NCBI GenBank assembly: GCA_944324365.1
Contig: CALUWA010000001.1
Location: forward strand, 62,001-126,000
DNA: 64,000 nucleotides
Reading direction: 5' to 3'
Source of the DNA: Candidatus Gastranaerophilales bacterium
Lineage (GTDB): Bacteria > Cyanobacteriota > Vampirovibrionia > Gastranaerophilales > Gastranaerophilaceae
The notes under the pieces were generated by a model, which saw only the letters and a program-made list of their open reading frames with translations, was not told the origin of the DNA and did not search any database. Position numbers and translations under genes: made by a program. Shown here one piece after another: positions 23,319 to 32,638 of this stretch (the stretch's first letter is position 1; each line of letters begins with the position of its first letter).

Positions 23319-25070
23319 ATGATACAAAAAGTTAGTGCAAATAGTATAGAAAATAAAAATCATACCCCATTGTTGATTAAGGATAATAACAAACAGAATC
23401 CGTCATTTACCGGGGTTGCTGATTTGCTTATCCGCGGGATGCAGCGATGCGAAGCTGAACCAATGCTGAACGTTACGGTATTGGACTTGTCTACTGCTAT
23501 TGTACCGCGCTCTATTATTGAAACTGTTGCAGCATCTAAACAAAAAGATGAAAACGGAAATGTAATCCGCGACGAAAATGGTAAGGCTAAACGTAAATTT
23601 AATATACTTGCCGGTTTGGAAGCTTTGAGAAGAGAAGGTTCCGGACTTGTTATCAACTGTATTATTCCAAGTTTTGTTGTTGCCGGTGTAGCTAAACTTA
23701 TTAACGGCAAGATTATGGGCAGCGGTTCTAATCTTATCTGGAACTGGGCTGACAGAAATACCTTATCCACCGTAAATAGTTTTTATAAGGGCAAAGGCGC
23801 TGATAACTATACTGCGGCAATAAAAGATATCTTTATGGATTTGAAAGGGGCTGACGGCTCAACTATTGATAAGTCCTTTAAAGAAATATATGATTCAGAC
23901 TCTGCAGCATTTGACGATTTGTTCAAAAGTCTTGGCGAAATGGCAGATGCAAAAAAACTTGACAAAAAAGCTATTAAAAAAGCTATCAGTAATATTGTTG
24001 AAAAAACTCATATATCGGAGAATATTAAATTTACCAAAAATAACCCGGATGGTAAATATTTCGGTAATTCTTTGGAATCCTTGTTAAAAAATACCGTAGA
24101 AGTGCTGCATGATGCAAAACATGCAGGAATTGAATCTGCTGATGATTTTGCCAAATATATTGAAAAAGCTAAAAATTTAGTAAAATGGAAGAGTATCGGC
24201 GGGCTTGGAATTATTATCCCGCTTGCATTGGCCGCTCAGCCGATTAACAGATGGATTACCCATAAATCTGCCGGCAATAAAAAAGGTGCTCCTTTATACA
24301 ATGATAATGAAGAACGTATTCTTTCTAAAGAAGAAAAAGCTCAGCTTTTAAAACAAAAATTTATCTCTATCGGTTCAATGCTCGGTTTGTCATGGCTTTC
24401 AATGATGAAAATGCCGTCTATGGCTATGCTTGAATTTAAAAATATATTCCCGTCAATGGATCAGGCAAGGATTATTTCTACAGCAACATTTGCAAGCCGT
24501 ATGGGCGCATCCGAAGATTTCAATGACTTAAGAGAATCTACCGTGAGAGATCTTGCAACATTCTCAAGTTTCTATTTCTTAGGGGATTATGCCGCTAAGG
24601 GTATTGCATCATTCCTTGAGTGGAAGCATAAGGATGAAGGTATAAAATTAATAAATGATTTAAAACCACTAAAAGAAGGTGCTAACGTATTTGAAAAATT
24701 CTGGCACTGGACAAAACACACCGCACTAAAATCTACAAGTGAACTCGGAGGCAGTGCTCACTTACAAAAACTGCGTTCGGTATGTCAGTTGGGTAACTTG
24801 ACATTCTCACTTATATCATTGGGAGTATTCATCCCGTTGATAAACAGAATCCAAACGAATAAGAATGAACAGAAGCGTAAAGCAGAACTTGCAAATGATG
24901 CAAAAAATGCTTCACAGGCTGCGGCCGCGGGCTCGAAACCCTCGTCCGGGACGAACACCACGTCGTCGTCATCGACAACAGGTACGTCGTCGGACAGAGA
25001 AACAGGTTTGACCGGTCTTATGCCTGTAGACACAAAAAAGACCGCATTTGGAGCATTTTTTAATTCGTAA
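23319..25070 (+). CDS. Large membrane protein, paralogue A, unknown function
   Basis: The 583-residue protein has a polar N-terminus ending in NPSFTG (about residues 27-32), then STAIVPRSIIET, an ALRREGSG motif running into a hydrophobic segment (GLVINCIIPSFVVAGVAKLI), a central charged helical region, a second hydrophobic pair (IGGLGIIIPLALAAQPINRW), the motif NDLRESTVRD, and a last membrane segment (LTFSLISLGVFIPLI). A Ser/Thr linker rich in TCG/ACG codons ends the protein. The next gene is a paralogue 12 bp downstream. I know no characterised family. No usual ribosome binding site is evident. Confidence 0.75.
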   Translation: MIQKVSANSIENKNHTPLLIKDNNKQNPSFTGVADLLIRGMQRCEAEPMLNVTVLDLSTAIVPRSIIETVAASKQKDENGNVIRDENGKAKRKFNILAGLEALRREGSGLVINCIIPSFVVAGVAKLINGKIMGSGSNLIWNWADRNTLSTVNSFYKGKGADNYTAAIKDIFMDLKGADGSTIDKSFKEIYDSDSAAFDDLFKSLGEMADAKKLDKKAIKKAISNIVEKTHISENIKFTKNNPDGKYFGNSLESLLKNTVEVLHDAKHAGIESADDFAKYIEKAKNLVKWKSIGGLGIIIPLALAAQPINRWITHKSAGNKKGAPLYNDNEERILSKEEKAQLLKQKFISIGSMLGLSWLSMMKMPSMAMLEFKNIFPSMDQARIISTATFASRMGASEDFNDLRESTVRDLATFSSFYFLGDYAAKGIASFLEWKHKDEGIKLINDLKPLKEGANVFEKFWHWTKHTALKSTSELGGSAHLQKLRSVCQLGNLTFSLISLGVFIPLINRIQTNKNEQKRKAELANDAKNASQAAAAGSKPSSGTNTTSSSSTTGTSSDRETGLTGLMPVDTKKTAFGAFFNS

Positions 25071-25082
25071 AGGAAAGTAATT

Positions 25083-26981
25083 ATGGAAATTAAACAGATA
25101 ACCCCTCAAATAGAACAACACAGAAAGCAATTACATCAAGGTCAGAATCAGTATCAAAAAAATCCTTACAGTCCTGCATTTACCGGGCCGGTGGATACGC
25201 TGGTGGCTGTTCCGAATGTATTTTTAAGATTTTTGGATACGAACCAGGCTTGGGGCGCAAACCTTGTTGATGTTGGTTCCATGGTTATCCCAAGAACCTG
25301 GTATGATACAAAAAATCGCGGTCTTGCAACCGGGCTTGAAACAGGCAGAAGAGAATCTACTGGTACTTTTAACCATGCTATGGTTGGGGTATATGGTACT
25401 GTAGCCGGCGCTGCTCTTGCTATGGGGCTTAATAAAGCATATCAATTTAAAGCTCACAAAATATTTGCTAATAACGATACATTAAATATTTTAGGGGATT
25501 ATTGGTACAAAGCTTTAAAATCAGGTTCTAAAGATCCATTGAAGGATTATCTTGATAATGTAGTATCAAATATGCGTCTTTACAATCCTACCCGTGAAGA
25601 TGCCGTTGAAGGTATGGTAGGAATTAAAAATGATACTAAAAATGCTGTTGTAGATAAGTTATATGATTTAATTAAAAACGGGCAAAATGATATACTCAAA
25701 AAGCAGGACAGAGATTATATCCGTGCATTGATTACGGCTGATACCGGTGCAGAAAGAAGTGTTGCCATTAACGGCTTCTTTAAGGGTGAACCTGCTCAGG
25801 CCGATAATGTTTTGGCTACTCTTATAGAAAATATTCATAATGTTACCAAAGCATTTAACAAGAAAGCTTCAATTGACAGCTTTAAAGAGGCTGCTTCTGC
25901 AGAGTCTGTTAAATTATTGAAATCTTTGAAACATTTAAATGTAAGTCGTTCTGTTGCAGGGCTTGGCTTTGCGTCATTGTTTGGTATGTCTGTACAACCT
26001 ATAAATATGTATTTGACTAAGAAAAATACCGGTTGTGACGGTTTCCCTGGTGTGCCGGGACGTAAGAAAGACAAATCTAAGAAATTCTTTGCTCTTAAAA
26101 CTGCTATGGCTGCTCTGTTTAGTGCCGGTGCAATATCAACTATTATGATTGGCGATAAAAAATCCGCTATAAAAGAAGCCAGCAAAGTTCTTACGGCTTC
26201 AGATCATTTAAAGGCATTTGGCAACAAGTTCCTTGCTAAAATTCAATTTAAAGGTATGATGCCGACAATTAACCAATTGAAATTTGTTTATGGTATGACA
26301 ATTATGTCAAGATTGATGTGCGCAAGAGATGAAAACGAACTCAGGGAATCTACAGTAAAAGATTCTTTAGGGTTCTTAAACCTGCTTATCCTTGGTGCAT
26401 TGGTTACTAAAGGTGTTACCCGTCTTTTGAATAAAGATTTAATTAACCTGACTAAAAATTCAGGTAAAGGATTTATTAGCTGGATGAAAAATTCTTCCGT
26501 AAAATCAAGAGATGAAGTTATTCTGGAAGCCTTGAAAAATAACGGCATTGATGTTGTCAAAGACGGAAAGGCTCTTTCTTACGGAAAACTTCTTGAAGCA
26601 GCTAAGGGCTTGCCTAAAGAGGTAAGAAAATCTTTGAACGGTAAACTTGCCGTATTGAATATTGCGCAGCTTGTCGGATATGCATATTCCGGTATATTCC
26701 TCGGCTACTATCTGCCTAAGATTAACGATAAGATGTCAAAAGCTAACGAAGAAAAACGTATTGCTAAAGTTGCCAAAGAGCAGGGTAAGACTGTTGAGCA
26801 GGTTAAGGCTGAAATGGCGGAAGAAATAAAACGTATGGAGGCTGAAGCTAAGGGTAATAAGGTTCAAAAAGATGCGAAATCACAGAATTTTACATCTTCC
26901 GAACCTCAAAATGTTTCTGAGCAGAATTCTGTTTTAGCTGATAAAAATAAAGAGTTTCTCAATAAATTTATGGCTGCATAA
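25083..26981 (+). CDS. Large membrane protein, paralogue B, unknown function
   Basis: The 632-residue protein repeats the plan of its upstream neighbour: SPAFTG near the N-terminus, GSMVIPRTWYDT, GRREST before a hydrophobic segment, VQPINMYLTKKNTG, and NELRESTVKD before a further hydrophobic segment. Identity in between is low, so the duplication is old. A Lys/Glu/Ala-rich C-terminal helix extends past the last membrane segment. GGAAAG precedes the ATG. Co-transcription with paralogue A is likely. A hetero-oligomeric membrane complex is a possible reading, but this is inference. Confidence 0.75.
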   Translation: MEIKQITPQIEQHRKQLHQGQNQYQKNPYSPAFTGPVDTLVAVPNVFLRFLDTNQAWGANLVDVGSMVIPRTWYDTKNRGLATGLETGRRESTGTFNHAMVGVYGTVAGAALAMGLNKAYQFKAHKIFANNDTLNILGDYWYKALKSGSKDPLKDYLDNVVSNMRLYNPTREDAVEGMVGIKNDTKNAVVDKLYDLIKNGQNDILKKQDRDYIRALITADTGAERSVAINGFFKGEPAQADNVLATLIENIHNVTKAFNKKASIDSFKEAASAESVKLLKSLKHLNVSRSVAGLGFASLFGMSVQPINMYLTKKNTGCDGFPGVPGRKKDKSKKFFALKTAMAALFSAGAISTIMIGDKKSAIKEASKVLTASDHLKAFGNKFLAKIQFKGMMPTINQLKFVYGMTIMSRLMCARDENELRESTVKDSLGFLNLLILGALVTKGVTRLLNKDLINLTKNSGKGFISWMKNSSVKSRDEVILEALKNNGIDVVKDGKALSYGKLLEAAKGLPKEVRKSLNGKLAVLNIAQLVGYAYSGIFLGYYLPKINDKMSKANEEKRIAKVAKEQGKTVEQVKAEMAEEIKRMEAEAKGNKVQKDAKSQNFTSSEPQNVSEQNSVLADKNKEFLNKFMAA

Positions 26982-27041
26982 ATATTAAATAAGTGTTTGT
27001 AATGTGCTGACACATTTTATATGTGTTAAATTTTATTGCAC

Positions 27042-27070
27042 TTGTATTATATGGATAAATGAAGTATAAT
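27042..27070 (+). promoter_or_regulatory. Promoter of the TPR gene
   Basis: -35 TTGTAT (27042-27047) and -10 TATAAT (27065-27070) with 17-bp spacing, 32 bp ahead of the start codon. Confidence 0.6.
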
Positions 27071-27102
27071 CAACATTATTGGATATAAGTAAGAGGGCAA
27101 AT

Positions 27103-28791
27103 ATGTCAGAAGAGTTGGAGCAGTTTAAAAATAAATTTTCAAAATTAGTAGAGGATGAAAAGTATAGTGAACTGCTAGCTATCTCTGAAACCAAACTGGA
27201 AGAATTGAATAAAACAGCACCTGATGATAAAGAATTTCTTGCTTATATTTATTTTGCAATTGGCTGTGCAAAATATCACTTAGGCAAATATCAAGATGCT
27301 ATTGAAGATTTAGATAAAGCTATTGAACTAGATCCAAAATTAAAAAATGCATATTACGGAAGAGGTGATGTTAAATATGCCCTAGGTAATTTTCAAGATG
27401 CTATCGAAGATTACAATAAGGCTATTGAACTAAAGCCTGATTACATGGATGCTTATAATAATAGAGGCAGGGCTAAACATGCCATAGGTAAGTTTCAGGA
27501 AGCTATTGAAGATTACAATAAGACTATTGAACTAAAGCCTGATTACATGGATGCTTATAATAATAGAGGCAGGGCTAAACATGCCATAGGTAAGTTTCAG
27601 GAAGCTATTGAAGATTACAATAAGACTATTGAGTTGAATCCTAATTATGAGGTTATTTATAATGATAGAGGGGTAGCAAAAGCTGCCCTAGGTAATTTTC
27701 AAGATGCTATTGAAGATTACAATAAGGCTATTGAATTAAAGCCTGATTACTTGGATGCTTATAATAATAGAGGTATTGCAAAAGCTAAACTAGGTAATTT
27801 TCAAGATGCTATTGAAGATTACAATAAGACTATTGAGTTGAATCCTAATTATGAGGTTATTTATAATGATAGAGGGGTAGCAAAAGCTGCCCTAGGTAAT
27901 TTTCAAGATGCTATCGAAGATTACAATAAGGCTATTGAGCTAAAGCCCGATTTTGAACCTGCTTATAATAATAGAGGCAGTGCAAAATCTGACCTAGGTA
28001 ATTTCCAAGAAGCGATTGAAGATTATAATAAGGCTATTGAACTAAAGCCTGATTACGTGGGTGCTTACTATAATAGAGGGCTAGCAAAAGATAAATTAGG
28101 CAAATATCAAGAAGCGATTGAAGATTATAATAAGGCTATTGAACTAAAGCCTGATTACGTGGATGCTTATTATAATAGGGGTATTGCAAAAGCTAACCTA
28201 GGTAATTTTCAAGAAGCGATTGAAGATTATAATAAGGCTATTGAGCTAAAGCCTGATTACTTGGATGCTTATTTACATAGAGGGGTAGTAAAAGCTGAAC
28301 TAGGTAAGTTTCAAGATGCTATCGAAGATTATAACAAGGCTATTGAGCTAAAGCCTGATTACGAGTATGCTTATTTATATAGAGGGGTAGCAAAAGCTGA
28401 ACTAGGTAAGTTTCAAGAAGCTATCGAAGATTACAATAAGGTTATTGAGTTAAAGTGCAATTGTGAAGCTGCTTATTTAAATAGAGGGGTAGCAAAAGCT
28501 AACTTAGATAATTTTCAAGAAGCTATCGAAGATTATAATAAGGTTATTGAGTTAAAGTGCGATTGTGAAGCTGCTTATTTAAATAGAGGGGTAGCAAAAG
28601 CTAACTTAGATAATTTTCAAGAAGCTATCGAAGATTACAATAAGGTTATTGAGTTAATGCCTGATTGCGCAATAGTATATTTACTCAGAGGTGCTACAAA
28701 TTTAGACCTGCACAACTATATCAAAGCAATAAAAGATTTTTGGTTGTTTTTGATAGTTAAAATAGGTTTCAAAAGACAGCACAAACACTAG
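27103..28791 (+). CDS. TPR protein with 14-15 near-identical repeats
   Basis: After about 50 residues the protein is a string of 34-residue TPR units of the form Y-N-N-R-G-x-A-K-x-x-L-G-N-F-Q-x-A-IEDYNKAIELKPDY. Start chosen at 27103 with AAGAGGG 6 bp upstream; the frame could extend to a TTG at 27079. There is no signal peptide, so it is probably a cytoplasmic scaffold. At DNA level the 102-bp units are nearly identical and one two-unit block is duplicated, indicating recent amplification. The last unit is degenerate and ends in a basic tail. Confidence 0.85.
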   Translation: MSEELEQFKNKFSKLVEDEKYSELLAISETKLEELNKTAPDDKEFLAYIYFAIGCAKYHLGKYQDAIEDLDKAIELDPKLKNAYYGRGDVKYALGNFQDAIEDYNKAIELKPDYMDAYNNRGRAKHAIGKFQEAIEDYNKTIELKPDYMDAYNNRGRAKHAIGKFQEAIEDYNKTIELNPNYEVIYNDRGVAKAALGNFQDAIEDYNKAIELKPDYLDAYNNRGIAKAKLGNFQDAIEDYNKTIELNPNYEVIYNDRGVAKAALGNFQDAIEDYNKAIELKPDFEPAYNNRGSAKSDLGNFQEAIEDYNKAIELKPDYVGAYYNRGLAKDKLGKYQEAIEDYNKAIELKPDYVDAYYNRGIAKANLGNFQEAIEDYNKAIELKPDYLDAYLHRGVVKAELGKFQDAIEDYNKAIELKPDYEYAYLYRGVAKAELGKFQEAIEDYNKVIELKCNCEAAYLNRGVAKANLDNFQEAIEDYNKVIELKCDCEAAYLNRGVAKANLDNFQEAIEDYNKVIELMPDCAIVYLLRGATNLDLHNYIKAIKDFWLFLIVKIGFKRQHKH

Positions 28792-28837
28792 CGGATACAC
28801 TTTTTGCATTTACATTTTCCCTGGATTTCACACGAAG

Positions 28838-29105
28838 CGTCATTGCGAGCGAAGCGAAGCAATCCAGGAAATAAGATCGCAGACAAACCTTTGGTTTTCC
28901 GCGATGACATGCGGCAGGCAGGATGTACCAAAATCCTGTCATCGCGCACTTGTTGCGCAATCTATGGATTGCTTCGTCGTATTGCTTCGGATTATTCGGG
29001 TTGTTGCCGGAGTAACGGCCGGCTCCAACTTACGGGCTGGGACACTTCGTGCCACGGCGCCCTTCCGAAAATCCGACCTCGCAATGATGTTCCAGACCAT
29101 CCAAA
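28838..29105 (+). repeat. Palindromic intergenic repeat block (REP-like)
   Basis: The 318-bp gap between convergent genes holds CGTCATTGCGAGCGAAGCG followed by AAGCAATCC, a repeat type known from many unrelated bacterial genomes, and an inverted counterpart GGATTGCTTCGTCGTATTGC near 28,965, plus CTCGCAATGATG near 29,082. Short paired stretches (ATCGCGCACTTGTTGCGC) suggest folded RNA. Base composition is more GC-rich than its surroundings. The reading frames here are repeat artefacts; I see no gene. Confidence 0.75.
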
Positions 29106-29109
29106 ACAG

Positions 29110-30957
29110 CTAGTTTATAATTTTACCGTCAAACAAATCAATTATCATATTAACCTGGTCAGAGTTGCTTGCAGCATTTGAATGTTTGTGAGCAGTTTGG
29201 TCGGGTTTCTTTATTTCTTCTTTTGCTTCCTGAATTTCTTCTTCGTCAGGCTGAGGTTCTTGCGGTTTTGGCTCTATATGCCTGGGCTTTGGTGCAGGCG
29301 CAGCGGCAGGTTTTACCTGTTCATCTCCCGGCTGCGGCAGCCTTACTATAATATTTGAATTGGTTTGGTTAAACAGTGCATCAACCGCATCTGTGAGAAT
29401 TTTTTTCTTGTTGCCTGAGATAAATTGGTTCAGAAGCAGTTCATTTTTTATTGTTAAAATAACTTCTTCCGGTTCAAGTTTAATCGGATTAGCCCACTGT
29501 TTTAATAATGCTCTTGTCGGGGCTGATTGTACGTTTGTCAAAAGCTGTCCCCAAAGTGATGCTATATCTCCGCTTGCTGCAGGTTTTGACAGAGGTACCG
29601 GAGAAAAGTCTTCTGTTTGCGGCGCCGGTTCCTGTTTAATCTCTTGTTTAATCTCCGGCTGTGCTTTTACAGGTTCCGGAGCCGGCTGATGTGCTGGCTG
29701 CGGTTTTGCAAGCTGTTCTTCCAATTGTTCTTTTATTCTATGAATGGTAGAAACTGGTGTCGGCGGTGTTTTGTATTGCGCCGGAGCGGGACTGACTGCA
29801 CCGCCTTCAAGTTTTGTAATTCTATTTTGCAGTTCAACCAGTTTTGTATTTTCCGCCAGATTGGCAAGATCTATTATCCCGACTTCAAGCCATAAACGCG
29901 GGTTATTTGTTGTTTTAACTTCCTTAATGTAATTTGAAGTTTTTTCTATCAAAAATGTAATTTGATGTGTTTCAAGATTTTCTACCTGTTTTTGCAATTC
30001 ACTGATTTGGGCTTCATTTAGCTGGGTCAGCTCAAATATAATCTCAGGTTTGCAGTTTTTCACAATCAAAAGGTTTTTGAAATAATCAAGCAGGTTCGTT
30101 AAAATTTGGGTCGGTTCATTGCCCGAATTGTAAATACTTTCCAAAATTTCAATTGCCTCTTGCGGTTTAGAGTTTATTACAGCTTCTGATAGATTTTTTA
30201 ATTTATCAAATGATATTCTGCCCAAAAGGTTGTTTATATCATCAGTTGAAATTGCTTCCTCGCCGTCCAGAATGCTGAGCTGGTCAAGAAGTGCGATACT
30301 GTCGCGCATACCGCCTGCGGAATTTTTTGCAATGGTAAACAGTGCATCATCCGTAATATTTATTCCTTCTTTATCAGAAATATATCTAAGATGTTTAACA
30401 ATATCGTCAGTTGTAATTCTTCTGAAATCAAAGCGCTGGCAGCGGCTTTTTATCGTGTCAAGAACTTTATGCACTTCGGTCGTCGCAAGAATAAATATAA
30501 CGTTTTTCGGCGGTTCTTCAAGTGTTTTCAAAAGTGCGTTAAATGCAGTGTTTGAAAGCATGTGAACTTCGTCAATAATATATATCTTATACCTGCTGTT
30601 TACAGGTGCATACATAACTTTTTCCAAAATGTTTTGGGCATCTTCAACTTTTCTGTTGCTGGCAGCATCTATTTCTATTACATCCATCGGAACTGAATTT
30701 GTAATATCAATACAATTTTCGCAGACTCCGCAAGGATGAATTGTCGGGCCCTCTTTGCAGTTAAGAGATTTTGCAAAAATTCTTGCAGTTGAAGTTTTAC
30801 CAGTTCCGCGCGGGCCGGTGAAAAGATATGCGTGAGAAATCTTGTTCATTGAAATTGCGTTGGTAAGCGCCTTTTTAATATGCTCTTGCCCTACAATTTC
30901 TTCTAGTCTTTGCGGACGATATTTGCGGTATAAAGGTATATATTTTTCGTTAGTCAT
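29110..30957 (-). CDS. dnaX: DNA polymerase III subunits gamma/tau
   Basis: The 615-residue protein has Walker A GPRGTGKT at residues 48-55, a zinc module CKEGPTIHPCGVCENC, the IIDEVHML Walker B box, and the SRCQRF sensor, all typical of the clamp loader motor. The C-terminal third is Pro/Ala/Gln-rich linker plus a tau-like domain. It loads the beta clamp and couples the two polymerase cores. The ATG is 6 nt from a TATAAT box and has no ribosome binding site, so the mRNA may be leaderless. Confidence 0.97.
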   Translation of the reverse strand: MTNEKYIPLYRKYRPQRLEEIVGQEHIKKALTNAISMNKISHAYLFTGPRGTGKTSTARIFAKSLNCKEGPTIHPCGVCENCIDITNSVPMDVIEIDAASNRKVEDAQNILEKVMYAPVNSRYKIYIIDEVHMLSNTAFNALLKTLEEPPKNVIFILATTEVHKVLDTIKSRCQRFDFRRITTDDIVKHLRYISDKEGINITDDALFTIAKNSAGGMRDSIALLDQLSILDGEEAISTDDINNLLGRISFDKLKNLSEAVINSKPQEAIEILESIYNSGNEPTQILTNLLDYFKNLLIVKNCKPEIIFELTQLNEAQISELQKQVENLETHQITFLIEKTSNYIKEVKTTNNPRLWLEVGIIDLANLAENTKLVELQNRITKLEGGAVSPAPAQYKTPPTPVSTIHRIKEQLEEQLAKPQPAHQPAPEPVKAQPEIKQEIKQEPAPQTEDFSPVPLSKPAASGDIASLWGQLLTNVQSAPTRALLKQWANPIKLEPEEVILTIKNELLLNQFISGNKKKILTDAVDALFNQTNSNIIVRLPQPGDEQVKPAAAPAPKPRHIEPKPQEPQPDEEEIQEAKEEIKKPDQTAHKHSNAASNSDQVNMIIDLFDGKIIN

Positions 30958-30963
30958 AGTATT

Positions 30964-30969
30964 ATTATA
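30964..30969 (-). promoter_or_regulatory. -10 box abutting the dnaX start
   Basis: On the minus strand TATAAT is followed by AATACT and the dnaX ATG (6-nt gap). The -35 region is poor. Only 39 bp separate dnaX and the divergent carboxypeptidase gene. Confidence 0.5.
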
Positions 30970-30996
30970 CCAGAAGAGAATTAAAAAGGTAATTTT

Positions 30997-31875
30997 ATGA
31001 ATTTAATTAAACCAAATCCGCTCAAAATTGGTGATACAATTGCAATTATAGCTCCATCAGGGCCGGTGGAATTTGAGCCGGTTTCAAGGGCAAAGCAGTA
31101 TTTTGAAGCAAAAGGTTACAGAGTTAAACTCGGCGAGCATCTTTTTGATGCAGACAGATATCTTGCCGGAAGTGATGAAGTCAGGGTTGAGGATTTGCAT
31201 AATGCTTTTGCCGATAAGGAAATAAATGCAATTATATGTGCACGCGGCGGATATGGTGCTATCAGGCTGATAAAACTTATTGATTTTGAGCTTATTAAAA
31301 ATAATCCTAAGATTTTTTGCGGATATTCTGATGTAACCCTGCTTTCCGCTTTGTTTTTAAAATATGCCAATCTGATTACGTATTCTTCTCCTATGGCAGT
31401 AAGTGATTTTGCAAACGATTCGGTGGATGAAGTTACAGAGTCATCTTTTTTCAAGGTTCTTGGCGGTGAGAAAGATTTTTATATGTCCAAAACAACTTAT
31501 AGTCCCGGAAAAGCGGAGGGAATAATCTGGGGCGGAAATCTGTCGACTGTTGTGTCGCTTTGCGGTATTGATTTTATACCAGATAGTGATTTTATATTTT
31601 TTGCGGAGGATGTTAATGAGCCGGTTTATAAGCTTGATAAAATGCTTAATCAGCTTATAAATATTAAAAAATTTCGTGAAAATATCAAAGGAATAGCTTT
31701 TGGCGAGTTTTCAGGCGTTGATGATGAAGCTTGGCTTGAGGCGCTTCTTACAGAAACCTCTGAAATCTTAAATGTTCCTTCATACGGCGGATTTAAGTTT
31801 ACTCATGCAAGCGAAAAACAAACCATTCCATATGGCGGATATGCCGTACTGGATGGTTCCCTGAATTTGTACTAA
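30997..31875 (+). CDS. LD-carboxypeptidase (peptidase family S66)
   Basis: The 292-residue protein matches murein tetrapeptide LD-carboxypeptidase: IAIIAPSGP at the start, ARGGYGAIRLI, the nucleophile Ser in CGYSDVT, the Glu of FAEDVNEP, and the C-terminal His/Gly segment THASEKQTIPYGG. It trims the terminal D-Ala from peptidoglycan tetrapeptides during wall recycling. No signal peptide is seen, so it is cytoplasmic. AAAAAGG precedes the ATG. It is divergent from dnaX and 47 bp upstream of the vWA gene. Confidence 0.9.
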   Translation: MNLIKPNPLKIGDTIAIIAPSGPVEFEPVSRAKQYFEAKGYRVKLGEHLFDADRYLAGSDEVRVEDLHNAFADKEINAIICARGGYGAIRLIKLIDFELIKNNPKIFCGYSDVTLLSALFLKYANLITYSSPMAVSDFANDSVDEVTESSFFKVLGGEKDFYMSKTTYSPGKAEGIIWGGNLSTVVSLCGIDFIPDSDFIFFAEDVNEPVYKLDKMLNQLINIKKFRENIKGIAFGEFSGVDDEAWLEALLTETSEILNVPSYGGFKFTHASEKQTIPYGGYAVLDGSLNLY

Positions 31876-31909
31876 ACAATTGGCGAATGTTTCATTTATT
31901 GCTGTTTAT

Positions 31910-31915
31910 TACAAT
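31910..31915 (+). promoter_or_regulatory. -10 box abutting the vWA gene start
   Basis: TACAAT is followed by 6 nt and the ATG at 31922, the same spacing as at four other genes in the window. The -35 region is weak. Confidence 0.4.
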
Positions 31916-31921
31916 GCTGAT

Positions 31922-32638
31922 ATGAAAAAATTTGTTTTATTTATCGCTTTGCTTTTAATATTGCCGGTTTTTGCCGAAAATTATTCTGTGCACAAACCTG
32001 ATACCTATAATGCAATGCCTCAAGAGGGTGAGAGAACTTTATTTATTCTGGATTTCTCAAATTCTATGTCAGAATATCTTGACGGGCAGAGTAAGGCAGA
32101 TATGATGCTTGATACGATGCGGCAGCTTTTACCAAAACTTAATCCGCATAGTTTTGTCGGTTTAAGGGTTTACGGGCATAAAATGGGGTTTACTCCGTAT
32201 GATGCCTGCAAAGCCTCTTCGCTTCTTGTGCCGGTTGCAACGTCTAACGCTGCCGAAATCGAAGGTGCATTATCCCAAACTCATCCGAGAGGAATGACTC
32301 CTATCACTTATTCTTTGAAGCAAGCTGTTAAATATGATTTTATGGGATATCCGGGTAAAAAGCACATAATCCTTCTGACAGACGGCGGTGAAAATTGTGA
32401 CGAAAGCCCGTGTAAGTATGTAATGGAGCTCATCAAGATAAGAAAAGATATAAAAATTGATGTTATAGCATTCAATATAAATGATGAGGATGATCTTGCG
32501 CAATTACAGTGCACTTCGCTTGTAACAGGCGGAAAGTTTTATACCGCAAACACAGCTGCTGAACTTGCCAAAAGCTTAAATAACAGCACAAACGTAACAA
32601 AAGAAGTCGAAGCAAAAATTATCCCGAAAGGTTATTAA
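31922..32638 (+). CDS. Secreted von Willebrand factor A domain protein
   Basis: The protein starts with a signal peptide MKKFVLFIALLLILPVFAEN and contains the metal-ion-dependent adhesion site: DFSNSMS (DxSxS) near residue 40, a Thr in the PRGMTPIT segment near 105, and LLTDGGENCD near 130. Cys residues are consistent with an oxidising periplasm. I chose 31922 over the frame's first ATG at 31880 because it opens with a signal peptide and has TACAAT 6 nt upstream. Such proteins bind other proteins through a divalent metal; the ligand is unknown. Confidence 0.85.
   Translation: MKKFVLFIALLLILPVFAENYSVHKPDTYNAMPQEGERTLFILDFSNSMSEYLDGQSKADMMLDTMRQLLPKLNPHSFVGLRVYGHKMGFTPYDACKASSLLVPVATSNAAEIEGALSQTHPRGMTPITYSLKQAVKYDFMGYPGKKHIILLTDGGENCDESPCKYVMELIKIRKDIKIDVIAFNINDEDDLAQLQCTSLVTGGKFYTANTAAELAKSLNNSTNVTKEVEAKIIPKGY

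Noticed and set aside
27103-28791. CRISPR-like regular repeats
   Set aside because: The 102-bp periodicity is in frame and encodes TPR units; there are no spacers.
28769-29181. Frames of 63 to 125 residues between the TPR gene and dnaX
   Set aside because: The stretch is made of palindromic intergenic repeats; peptides are rich in Arg/Ser/Cys as expected for noise in GC-richer repeats.
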